The position numbers and the translations under genes are program-made. This document shows positions 7,899 to 14,726 of a stretch of 64,000 nucleotides of DNA, one piece after another. How positions within the stretch are numbered: position 1 is the stretch's first letter; the number at the start of each line of letters is the position of its first letter. Source of the DNA: Croceibacterium soli (GTDB taxonomy: Bacteria > Pseudomonadota > Alphaproteobacteria > Sphingomonadales > Sphingomonadaceae); assembly GCF_009828065.1 (NCBI RefSeq), contig NZ_WTYK01000001.1, forward strand, positions 1-64,000, read 5' to 3'. The notes beneath the pieces were generated by a model, which worked only from the letters and a program-made list of their open reading frames with translations, searched no databases and had not been told where the DNA came from.

Positions 7899-8270
7899 TC
7901 AGATATTGCGCAACCTGACCGGGGCCTTCGGCTGGCGCAGAGGCGGGCGGGTGAAGCGCGGCGCGGAAAGGTCGGGAGCGCCGGTCGAGACCGGCGTGCG
8001 AGCCTGCTTCGGATCGATTTCATCGACGAAGGCGATGCCGAAGCGGTCGCCCTGCTTCCACGCCACGGACCCATCGACCCAGCCGATGTTGCGCAGCTCG
8101 ACCGAGACGACCGAGCCGCGCGAAACGGGCGCCTCGCCTTCGGCCATCATGCCGCCGGCCGAAAGGTTGCGCACTTTCACACGGTAATCGGTTTCGCCGC
8201 CTTCGACGCGCACCTGTGCCATCAGCAGCAGGCTGTCGCGTTCGACCTGGCGGGTTTCGACGTTGCTCAT
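7899..8270 (-). CDS. PilZ domain protein (probable c-di-GMP binder)
   Basis: A 123-residue single-domain protein. It carries both halves of the PilZ c-di-GMP signature: RQVER (RxxxR, residues 7-11) and NLSAGG (NxSxxG, residues 35-40). It is therefore predicted to bind cyclic di-GMP and pass the signal to an unknown partner. The C-terminal 40 residues are basic and proline-rich and probably disordered. The ATG at 8270 is used; an in-frame GTG at 8282 is an equally weakly supported alternative. It stands between dksA and the substrate-binding protein gene. Confidence 0.88.
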   Translation of the reverse strand: MSNVETRQVERDSLLLMAQVRVEGGETDYRVKVRNLSAGGMMAEGEAPVSRGSVVSVELRNIGWVDGSVAWKQGDRFGIAFVDEIDPKQARTPVSTGAPDLSAPRFTRPPLRQPKAPVRLRNI

Positions 8271-8413
8271 CCGGTCGCTCACTCCAGCCGTCCCTCACGC
8301 GCCAAGCGGGACAACCGCAGGCGCGTGAAATCATGCGGCTTTATCGGCCCCGCGTGGTTATCTTTCCGTTAAGGAGCATGGGCTTTTCGCCGCAAACATC
8401 CGCGAAAAACCGA

Positions 8414-8872
8414 TCAGTCCTCGCGGGAAATCTTCTCGCGCCGCTCGTGCGCCTGCTGCGCTTCCACGGTCATCGTGGCGATCGGCCGGGCGATCAGGCG
8501 ATTGATGCCGATCGGCTCGCCCGAGACTTCGCACCAGCCGTATTCGCCTTCGTCGATGCGGCGCAGGGCGGCGTCGATCTTGGCGATCAGCTTGCGCTGC
8601 CGGTCGCGGGTGCGCAGCTCGATGCCCCAGTCGGTCTCGCTCGACGCGCGATCGTTGAGGTCCGGCTCCCGAATGGGGCCGTCCTGCAGCGACTGCAGCG
8701 TGGTTTCGGAGGCGGAGAGAATGGATTTCTTCCATTCGAGCAGCAGGACGCGGAAATAGTTGAGCTGCTGCTCACCCATATATTCCTCGTCTTCGCTGGG
8801 CGTGTAATCGGCGGGCAGCGCGCGCCTCGCTTTTGCGAGAATGTCGATGTCGTCACCCAAGACAGACGCCAT
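8414..8872 (-). CDS. dksA: DksA-type RNA polymerase-binding transcription factor lacking most zinc ligands
   Basis: Binds in the RNA polymerase secondary channel and adjusts initiation together with ppGpp. The 152-residue protein has the coiled-coil region (LLLEWKKSILSASETTLQSL), a conserved D at the coiled-coil tip (ETDWGIELRTRDRQRKL) and the C-terminal finger. In the finger, the four zinc cysteines of E. coli DksA appear as C-x2-S (WCEVSGEPIG) and T-x2-A (IATMTVEAQ), so only one Cys remains and zinc binding by a C4 site is unlikely. The same loss is common in alphaproteobacterial DksA as far as I recall. Faces the sel1-like gene divergently. Confidence 0.9.
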   Translation of the reverse strand: MASVLGDDIDILAKARRALPADYTPSEDEEYMGEQQLNYFRVLLLEWKKSILSASETTLQSLQDGPIREPDLNDRASSETDWGIELRTRDRQRKLIAKIDAALRRIDEGEYGWCEVSGEPIGINRLIARPIATMTVEAQQAHERREKISRED

Positions 8873-9177
8873 CCCAGCTACTCCGCATCATGATCCAAAC
8901 CCACCCGGCGCCGAATACCGTGCTGAATTCAGCCCCGTTTCCGCACCGCTGTGCGGCCCACAGGGCGCGCCTATAAGGGCACCACCGTATCGGCACAAGC
9001 GGCAATGGCGCTTTGGCTGGGGGCAAATTGCTGGAGTCCTGTCGAACCGAGCCAAGGAACGCGCCCGGTCATGGTTAAAGTTACGCCAGGCGCGTTAACC
9101 ATTTGTAGAGCGCGCGGGCGGAAACTTGCCCAATGGAGCCGGCCGCCAAATGCCGCCGGAACTTCGGGAGACGGATG
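8873..9177. other. Divergent promoter region, dksA / sel1-like gene
   Basis: A 305-bp gap with no convincing gene; short frames here lack ribosome sites and family resemblance. It should hold promoters in both directions. The only clear structure is an inverted pair of CtrA-like half sites (9071-9102). Confidence 0.6.
9071..9102. promoter_or_regulatory. Inverted pair of TTAACCAT motifs (possible CtrA half sites)
   Basis: ATGGTTAA (9071-9078) and TTAACCAT (9095-9102) are exact inverted copies 16 bp apart. TTAACCAT resembles the half site bound by the cell-cycle regulator CtrA in alphaproteobacteria. The canonical full site is TTAA-N7-TTAA, which is not present, so binding is only a suggestion. 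The site is 75-107 bp before the sel1-like start. Confidence 0.4.
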
Positions 9178-9510
9178 ATGGGTTCGACCAACATTGCGAA
9201 TTTCCACAGCGGACGAAGCAAGCGCGCGGGTGCGGCCGACACGCTGATCGCGAAGTGCCTGGCCGCCGCCGCCGCCGGCGACGTGGGCGCGTACCACGAT
9301 CTCGGCGTCGCTTTCTCGACCGGCAGCCACGGCGTCGCCTGCGACCTGATCGAGGCCCACAAGTGGTTCAACCTCGCCGCTTCGAAAGGGCACGAGGAGG
9401 CGGCCTTGTGCCGGGCGGACCTTTCCGACGAGATGACCGCCCGCGAAATCGCCGAAGCCCAGCGCCGCGCCCGCGAATGGCTCTGCACCGGGGCGCGGCG
9501 CGCGGCCTGA
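9178..9510 (+). CDS. Small Sel1-repeat-like protein
   Basis: A 110-residue protein. A single Sel1/TPR-like pair of helices is visible: LIAKCLAAAAAGDVGAYHDL then DLIEAHKWFNLAASKGHEEA, the second with the usual A-x-x-W-x-x-x-A-A pattern. Such repeats mediate protein contacts; no partner is known here. No signal peptide, so probably cytoplasmic. GGGAG lies 7 nt before the ATG at 9178 (a second ATG sits directly upstream at 9175). It is converged on by the DnaB-like ATPase gene. Confidence 0.8.
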   Translation: MGSTNIANFHSGRSKRAGAADTLIAKCLAAAAAGDVGAYHDLGVAFSTGSHGVACDLIEAHKWFNLAASKGHEEAALCRADLSDEMTAREIAEAQRRAREWLCTGARRAA

Positions 9511-9578
9511 GGTTCGAGACGAACCGCGGTCAGGGCGCCTGCCGAGAGGCTGCGAACGCATCCCGGCAGGCGGTCGGT

Positions 9579-10292
9579 TCACGCCAGATCGTGAAACCGC
9601 ACTGTCCCTTGGTGCAAGAAGCAGGCTTTCGAAAAGATGCCTGTTTCGATGGGGTTCGGCAGACGAATGTCTCCCATCCCCGGCACCGAGCCGGGTTTCA
9701 GATCGACAGCGCGGTCGACCTGCGAAATGAAACACAGGATGATTCCATTAGCGCGGGCGGATTGGCGGAGGCGCTCCATCTGGGCCGCGAGCGAGGGCTT
9801 GCTCCTCTGCTGATCGAGTATTTGCAGGTAGTCTACCACGGCGACTGTCCCGGGAGGTGAGCCGGAAAGGTGCTCGACGATGACGTCGGCGCTGATCTCC
9901 TCCGATGTGACGATCTCCAGCTTGTCACCAAGCGCGTCAGCATGATCCCCGAGCGACCGGATACGCGACCGCGTCTCGCACTCGGTCCATTCCAAGGTGA
10001 AGAAGACCGCTCTTCTGCCCTCGAGCGCCGCATCGAGCAGGATCCTCAGTCCGAGCATGGTCTTGCCGTGGCCAGGGCGAGCGCCCAGCAACAGCAGGTC
10101 TCCGCCGGAAAGCCGTGACAGGACGGCGCGTTCTGGCGTGTCCGGGACCGAGCGGGATGAGAGCAGGCTCCATCGGGCGAAGCCTTCCTCCCGCGCGATG
10201 CGGTCCAGTGCCTCGTGCAGGGGCAGTTTCTCGTTTCGCGCAAGGAGTTTGGCTTTGCGCTTGAGTTGGTAGATCGGTGCAGAAAGCTTCAT
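9579..10292 (-). CDS. DnaB-C-like RecA-fold ATPase
   Basis: A 237-residue protein of a single RecA-type domain. It has Walker A GARPGHGKT at residues 70-78, Walker B VAVVDYLQIL, and the ALEGRRAVFFTLEW block seen in DnaB C-terminal domains. The first 45 residues (MKLSAPIYQLKRKAKLL...) form a basic helix not found in DnaB. There is no primase-binding N-terminal domain, so it is not the replicative helicase. The ATG at 10292 has a perfect GGAGG 5 nt upstream; a longer frame to 10463 is rejected. Function unknown; a repair or helicase-accessory role is a guess from the fold. Confidence 0.82.
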   Translation of the reverse strand: MKLSAPIYQLKRKAKLLARNEKLPLHEALDRIAREEGFARWSLLSSRSVPDTPERAVLSRLSGGDLLLLGARPGHGKTMLGLRILLDAALEGRRAVFFTLEWTECETRSRIRSLGDHADALGDKLEIVTSEEISADVIVEHLSGSPPGTVAVVDYLQILDQQRSKPSLAAQMERLRQSARANGIILCFISQVDRAVDLKPGSVPGMGDIRLPNPIETGIFSKACFLHQGTVRFHDLA

Positions 10293-10499
10293 CGTAACCT
10301 CCATTCCGAGCGCAACACGCAGTCCCCCCTTATGCGAATGCTCGAACAGATGGTTGTGATGTCCTGCCCCGTATGTGCGATACTTCCCCGTTGGGAGGGA
10401 GGAGGCGCGGGCCAAGCCTATGCTGCTGAGGATACGCCTGGTCGGCGATCGCGACAAGTCCATCGAGATCGTGGATGCCTGCGACCGGCGGGCCGGCCG

Positions 10500-11636
10500 T
10501 CAGCCCTTCCTGAAAGGGGTGCGCTGGCCGAGGAAGAGGCTTTCTTGCGCCACGCCTTCGCGTTCGCGCTCGAGGAAATCGGCAACGGCTTCGCGGAAGC
10601 CGGGGTCGGCGATCCAGTGGGCCGACCAGGTCCGCACCGGTTCGTAGCCGCGGGCGAGCTTGTGGCCGCCCTGGGCGCCCGCCTCGACCCGGGAGAGGCC
10701 GCGCTCGATCGCCGTGTCGATGGCCTGGTAGTAGCACAGCTCGAAATGGAGGAACGGCTTGTCGCGGGTGCAGCCCCAGTAGCGGCCGTAGAGCGCTTCC
10801 CCGCCGATGAAGTTGAGCGCGCCGGCGATGGGCTTACCATCGGCGTAGGCGAGCACGAGCAGGAGCCGGTCGGCCATTCGCTCCCCGAACAGGTCGAAAG
10901 CCTCGCGGGTCAGGTAGGGGTGGCCCCATTTGCGCGCGCCGGTGTCCTGGTAGAAGACCCAGAAGGCGTCCCAATGCTCGCTGCGGATGTCGGCGCCGGA
11001 CAGGCGGCGGATCTCCACGCCCTGCTGCGCTTCGGCCCGTTCCTTGCGGATCGCCTTGCGCTTGCGTGAGGCCAGGACGCCGAGGAAATCCTCGAAGCTG
11101 CCGTAGCCGCGGTTCTCCCAGTGGAACTGGATGTCGTTGCGCAGGAGCCAGCCGGCGCGTTCGAACAGCGCGCGCTGGGCCGGCTCGACAAAGGTCGCAT
11201 GCGCGGACGACAGGCCGTTTTGGTGGCAGAGGCTTTCGGCGGCGCGCAGCAGCGGCGCGGCATAGCCTTCGTCCGCCAGCAGAAGCCGCGGGCCGGTCGC
11301 GGGGGTGAACGGCGCGGCGATCTGCAGCTTGGGGTAGTAGCGGCCGCCGGCCCGCTCCCAGGCATCGGCCCAGGCGTGGTCGAACACGTATTCGCCCTGG
11401 CTGTGCCCCTTCAGGTAAGCCGGCGCCGCCGCCAGCAGCGATCCGCAGCCGTCTTCGATCACCAGCGGGGCCGGGCTCCATCCGGTGCCGGGGCCGACGC
11501 TGCCCGAATCCTCCAGCGCAGTGAGGAAGGCGTGGCTCATGAAGGGGTTGCCCGGCCCCGCCAGCCGGTCCCACGCTTCGGCCGGGACCGCGCCGACGGC
11601 GGGCGCGACGCGGGCTATGAGATCGCTGTCAGCCAT
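10500..11636 (-). CDS. FemAB/GNAT-like N-acyltransferase (DUF482, PF04339 family)
   Basis: A 378-residue cytoplasmic protein of the peptidogalycan biosynthesis/DUF482 family, built from two GNAT-like folds. Typical blocks are PAYLKGHSQGEYVFDHAWADA, PKLQIAAPFTPATGPRLL, and ALYGRYWGCTRDKPFLHFELCYYQAI near the C-terminal active cleft. The acyl donor and acceptor are not known for this family. The start is the ATG at 11636, 10 nt after the stop of the upstream glycerophosphodiesterase gene, so the two are probably co-transcribed. Confidence 0.88.
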   Translation of the reverse strand: MADSDLIARVAPAVGAVPAEAWDRLAGPGNPFMSHAFLTALEDSGSVGPGTGWSPAPLVIEDGCGSLLAAAPAYLKGHSQGEYVFDHAWADAWERAGGRYYPKLQIAAPFTPATGPRLLLADEGYAAPLLRAAESLCHQNGLSSAHATFVEPAQRALFERAGWLLRNDIQFHWENRGYGSFEDFLGVLASRKRKAIRKERAEAQQGVEIRRLSGADIRSEHWDAFWVFYQDTGARKWGHPYLTREAFDLFGERMADRLLLVLAYADGKPIAGALNFIGGEALYGRYWGCTRDKPFLHFELCYYQAIDTAIERGLSRVEAGAQGGHKLARGYEPVRTWSAHWIADPGFREAVADFLEREREGVAQESLFLGQRTPFRKG

Positions 11637-11646
11637 TGCCCCTCAC

Positions 11647-12429
11647 CTAAGCGCTCGGGCCGGATTCGGCGATACCTTCCGCTTCGGCGATCGGAGAATC
11701 GGCGTGCTGCGCCGCCCGCCGGCGCAGCGCCGCGTCGCGAACCGTCCAGGTGAGCACCGGCAGGCCGCGCCGGCGCTGGGCGGCGGCAAAGCGGCTCGGC
11801 AAGTCACGCACGTCGTAGGCGAGGAAATCGGGCCGCGCGTGCCACACGCCCGCGTGCCGCCTGATCGTGCCGGACAGGGTGCGGGAGCCCGCCTCGCTCA
11901 CCACCAGCCCGCGGATCACCGACGGCGCGTACCGGTGGAACCAGGCGCCGACTCGCGGATCGAAGCCCATGACCGCCACTTCGCCCGGATAGCCTTCGAG
12001 CTCGTGCCGCACGGCCTCGCACAGCGTATCGACGCGATAGTCGCTGCGGGTCTTGAGCTCGATCAACAGCGGCACTTGCCCGCCCACGACTTCGAGCAGG
12101 ATGCGCAAAGGCGGGATGCGGTCGTTGCAATCGCCGATGCGGATCTGGCTCAGTTGTGCAGAGCTGCGGCCATCGACGGGTCCGCTAGTGGCGGTCAGGC
12201 GTTCAAGCGACCAGTCGTGGAACACGACCGCGCGCCCGTCGCCGCTTTGCTGGACGTCGCACTCGATGCCCAGGCCCCGGGCGATCGCGGCCCAGACGGC
12301 GGAGAGCGAGTTCTCGGGCACATCGCCGCCGTGCAGGCCGCGATGAGCGAACACCCGGCCCTTCAGCCAGGCGACCCGCGCCGGATCGGGCGCGGGAGCG
12401 AGCAAGGCGTCAAGCGGGCGCAAGAGCAA
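11647..12429 (-). CDS. Glycerophosphodiester phosphodiesterase family protein
   Basis: Hydrolyses glycerophosphodiesters to glycerol-3-phosphate and an alcohol. The 260-residue TIM-barrel protein carries the family motifs in order: FAHRGLHGG, PENSLSAVWAA, IECDVQQSGDGRAVVFHD (metal ligands and general acid histidine) and LLIELKTRSDY. There is no signal peptide, so it acts in the cytoplasm. The last 25 residues are probably disordered. It follows RidA in the same direction but after a GC-rich repeat (12436-12565) that may attenuate read-through. Confidence 0.93.
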   Translation of the reverse strand: MLLRPLDALLAPAPDPARVAWLKGRVFAHRGLHGGDVPENSLSAVWAAIARGLGIECDVQQSGDGRAVVFHDWSLERLTATSGPVDGRSSAQLSQIRIGDCNDRIPPLRILLEVVGGQVPLLIELKTRSDYRVDTLCEAVRHELEGYPGEVAVMGFDPRVGAWFHRYAPSVIRGLVVSEAGSRTLSGTIRRHAGVWHARPDFLAYDVRDLPSRFAAAQRRRGLPVLTWTVRDAALRRRAAQHADSPIAEAEGIAESGPSA

Positions 12430-12435
12430 ACCCTA

Positions 12436-12565
12436 CTCCTCCCCGGCACGGGGAGGGGGACCGCGCGAAGCGCGGTGGAGGGGGCCCGCCGCACGCGCTG
12501 CACCAGGAGGCGGGCCCCCTCCGTCACCGGCCTGCGGCCGGCGCCACCTCCCCGTCCCGGGGAGG
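12436..12565. repeat. About 130-bp CCCCGGCACGGGG ... CCCCGTCCCGGGG element (family B)
   Basis: A composite of three hairpins: cctccccggcacggggagg, the central ggcgggcccc/ggggcccgcc pair, and cctccccgtcccggggagg. The same order and much of the sequence recur at 57041-57165 in this orientation and at 19835-19961 and 22055-22180 reversed. It fills the whole gap between the RidA and glycerophosphodiesterase genes. Confidence 0.85.
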
Positions 12566-12571
12566 ATTTTT

Positions 12572-13039
12572 TCAAAGGGAGGCGCTGCTGAGCGCAACGA
12601 CCGCGTCCACCTCGACTGCGGCGCCGAGCGGGAGGACCGGGACGCCGACGGCGCTGCGGGCATGGCGGCCGGCGTCGCCGAACACTTCGGCCATGAGGTC
12701 GGAGGCGCCGTTGGCGACTTTGGGCTGGTCGGTGAAGCCGGCGGTCGAGCTGACGAAAGCGCCGAGCTTGACGATCCGTTCGACCCGGTCGAGCGAGCCG
12801 AGGGCGGCCTTGAGCTGGGCCAGGATCATCAGCCCGCAGGCGCGCGCGGCGCGGATGCCGAGATCGAGCTCCACGTCCTCACCGAGCCGGCCGGTCACCA
12901 GGGTTCCGTCGAGGAACGGCAACTGGCCGGAAACGTGGGCGAGGTTGCCGGTCACGACCACCGGGACATAGCTGGCCACCGGCGCCGCGGGTTCGGGCAG
13001 CACGATGCCGAGTTCGGCGAGACGGGATTCTATGCTCAT
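12572..13039 (-). CDS. RidA family (reactive intermediate deaminase-like) protein
   Basis: A 155-residue member of the long RidA subgroup (YjgF/YER057c/UK114), which hydrolyses reactive enamine/imine products of PLP enzymes. Family marks are SYVPVVVTGNLAHVSGQLPF, ARACGLMILAQLKAALGSLD, and a C-terminal ARSAVGVPVLPLGAAVEVDAV. The catalytic arginine is seen in the HARSAVG segment. The ATG at 13039 shares its A with the TGA of the HAD gene (TGATG), so the two are translationally coupled. Confidence 0.9.
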   Translation of the reverse strand: MSIESRLAELGIVLPEPAAPVASYVPVVVTGNLAHVSGQLPFLDGTLVTGRLGEDVELDLGIRAARACGLMILAQLKAALGSLDRVERIVKLGAFVSSTAGFTDQPKVANGASDLMAEVFGDAGRHARSAVGVPVLPLGAAVEVDAVVALSSASL

Positions 13040-13665
13040 CAGCGGTCTCCATGCAGGGTGTCGAGAAGCCAGGGCAGAGCCTCGCGCCAGGTGTCGATGC
13101 GGGCGTGGGCATGCCCGGCCACCAGCGCGCAGGGCACGTGCGGGGCGATCGCCGGTTCGCCGCAGAAGTGCAGCCGCGAAATGTCCGGCAGCACTTCGGC
13201 CGCGCTGGCGTGATGGACCGCGAGATCGTCGATGAACACCGCGCGCGCCGGGGCGAACTCCGCGACGATTCGCCGCAACGCCTCCCCCTTGGGGCCCTGG
13301 TTGGTGAAGACCCGCGCCTCGATCCCGTGCTCGCGCAGCTGCCGCAGCCGGCTTTCGCCGTAATGGTCGCGCAAGTTGGTCAGCACGACCACGTCGGCTT
13401 CGCGCTGCAGTTCGGCCATCGCCGCGGCCGCGCCTTCGATCTCGGTCTGCCGGGCCATCTCTGTATCGAAGAACCGCGTCAGCAGGTCCCAGACTTCCGC
13501 CTCCTCCAGCGGGGGTTCGCCCCCGCGGCGGCGCATGGACTGGACGAACGGATCGCCTTCGAGAGCGAAGTCGATGCCGTGCTCGGCGCCCAGCCAGTCG
13601 CGGAAATGCCGCACCATGTGCAGCAGCACTTCGTCGCAATCGGTGACGACCAGCGGGCGGTTCAT
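13039..13665 (-). CDS. HAD superfamily hydrolase
   Basis: A 208-residue Rossmann-fold phosphatase-like protein. Motif I is present in reduced form as VVTDCDEVLL (D-x-D-x, residues 8-10), motif II as VVLTNL, the lysine region as NQGPKGEALRRI, and motif IV as AVFIDDLAVHH. Substrate unknown. It overlaps the DUF3572 frame upstream by ATGA and RidA downstream by TGATG, forming a tight three-gene operon. Confidence 0.88.
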   Translation of the reverse strand: MNRPLVVTDCDEVLLHMVRHFRDWLGAEHGIDFALEGDPFVQSMRRRGGEPPLEEAEVWDLLTRFFDTEMARQTEIEGAAAAMAELQREADVVVLTNLRDHYGESRLRQLREHGIEARVFTNQGPKGEALRRIVAEFAPARAVFIDDLAVHHASAAEVLPDISRLHFCGEPAIAPHVPCALVAGHAHARIDTWREALPWLLDTLHGDR

Positions 13666-13943
13666 CGCGCTAGCTTCTCGCGCGCGGCGGCAATCGCGCC
13701 CGGCTGGACGCCCAGCGATTCGGCGGCCGCCAGCAGGTCCGGCTCGTGGGCGCAGAGGAATTCGAGGACCGAGAGCTGCAGTTCGGGCGACTCGATCCGC
13801 GCGCGCATCTGCTCCGGCGTCAGGCCGGTGAGATCGAGGAACCGATGGGCGCGCCGTTCGTCTGCCAGAACCCAGGCGAGGGCGCTGAGCGAAAGCCCGG
13901 CCGCATCGGGCGCTTCGAATTGATTACCTGTAAGAATTGTCAG
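13662..13943 (-). CDS. DUF3572 domain protein with no standard start codon
   Basis: Minus-strand frame encoding about 93 residues that match the DUF3572 pattern: SLSALAWVLADERRAHRFL, then LTGLTPEQMRARI, then EFLCAHEPDLLAAAESLGV. The family's function is unknown. The frame is closed upstream by TAA at 13944-13946. Between it and the domain the only near-start codons are CTG (13943) and ATT (13937); there is no ATG, GTG or TTG until an internal ATG far into the domain. The stop overlaps the HAD start (ATGA), as in an intact operon. It may use a non-canonical start or have recently lost its start codon. Confidence 0.72.
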   Translation of the reverse strand: MTILTGNQFEAPDAAGLSLSALAWVLADERRAHRFLDLTGLTPEQMRARIESPELQLSVLEFLCAHEPDLLAAAESLGVQPGAIAAAREKLAR

Positions 13944-14007
13944 TTATCCACAAACCCGCTACGTAGATATCCATACCTCCGTGGGGACGGAAGGAATCGG
14001 GGGCGAA

Positions 14008-14409
14008 ATGGCGAAACGAATCCTCGTTGTCGAGGACAACGATCTGAACCGGAAGCTTTTCTGCGACGTGTTGCAGGCGAGCGGTTTCGACGTCGAACCG
14101 GTAGCCGATGGCGCGGTGGCTATCGAGCGGGCCAAGGCGTTTGTCCCCAACCTGGTGATCATGGACATCCAGCTGCAGGACATCTCCGGGCTCGACCTGA
14201 TCGCCGGGCTGAAGCGCGACAAGGACTTGCGCAACGTGCCGGTGCTGGCGGTGACCGCCTATGCCGGCAAAGGCGACGAGCAGCGGATCCGCGACGTCGG
14301 CGCCGAAGGCTACCTCTCCAAGCCGGTTTCGATCATTCCGTTCATGAACGCGGTCAACGGCCTGCTCGCCCGCTCCAACGGCCACGAGCCGATCCCCCTC
14401 CACGCCTGA
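14008..14409 (+). CDS. divK: DivK-like single-domain response regulator
   Basis: A 133-residue receiver domain with no output domain. Phospho-acceptor D53 (LVIMDIQL), acidic pocket E9/D10 (VVEDND), T83 (AVTAYA) and K105 (LSKPVS) are all in place. In Caulobacter DivK, with the acceptor at the same residue 53, steers the CtrA cell-cycle circuit through DivJ/PleC/DivL. The ATG at 14008 (MAKRILVVED) is preferred over an upstream GTG at 13981. It is divergent from the DUF3572 operon; the ACP gene follows 67 bp later. Assignment to DivK rather than another lone receiver rests on length and the start MAKRILVVEDN. Confidence 0.85.
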   Translation: MAKRILVVEDNDLNRKLFCDVLQASGFDVEPVADGAVAIERAKAFVPNLVIMDIQLQDISGLDLIAGLKRDKDLRNVPVLAVTAYAGKGDEQRIRDVGAEGYLSKPVSIIPFMNAVNGLLARSNGHEPIPLHA

Positions 14410-14476
14410 CCGGCCCCGCCCCGGCGGACGATCGCGGGCATTGCCAGCCATGCGATCCGATCCTAGGGAGTGCCGC

Positions 14477-14719
14477 ATGGACCGAACCGACGTCGACGAA
14501 CGCATCCGCACGCTGATCGAACCCTCCAACAAGAAGGGCGTCGATATCGGCGACGGCACCAGCTTCGCCGGCGATCTCGAGTTCGACAGCCTGACTGTGA
14601 TGGATTTCGTCGCGGCGATCGAGGACGAGTTCGACATCATCATCTCGATGAACCAGCAGGCCGAGATCGAGACGTACGGGCAGCTGGTCGACGCCGTGTG
14701 CCGGCTGCAGAACGATTGA
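14477..14719 (+). CDS. Acyl carrier protein dedicated to sphingolipid synthesis
   Basis: An 80-residue acyl carrier protein. The phosphopantetheine serine is in EFDSLTVMDFV, followed by an acidic helix (EDEFDI) and ISMNQQAEI. It differs from housekeeping AcpP in its N-terminal part and lies 7 bp before the serine palmitoyltransferase gene. In Caulobacter and other sphingolipid-making bacteria a specialised ACP next to spt delivers the acyl chain to it; the same is inferred here. AGGGAG sits 6 nt before the ATG at 14477. Confidence 0.92.
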   Translation: MDRTDVDERIRTLIEPSNKKGVDIGDGTSFAGDLEFDSLTVMDFVAAIEDEFDIIISMNQQAEIETYGQLVDAVCRLQND

Positions 14720-14726
14720 GCGAGCG

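Noticed and set aside
6400-8187. 595-codon plus frame over the substrate-binding protein and PilZ genes
   Set aside because: Antisense shadow; spans two real genes and their gap without a translation signal.
8841-9098. Small plus-strand gene upstream of the Sel1-like gene
   Set aside because: It starts inside dksA, lacks a ribosome site, and its product is low-complexity R/P-rich.
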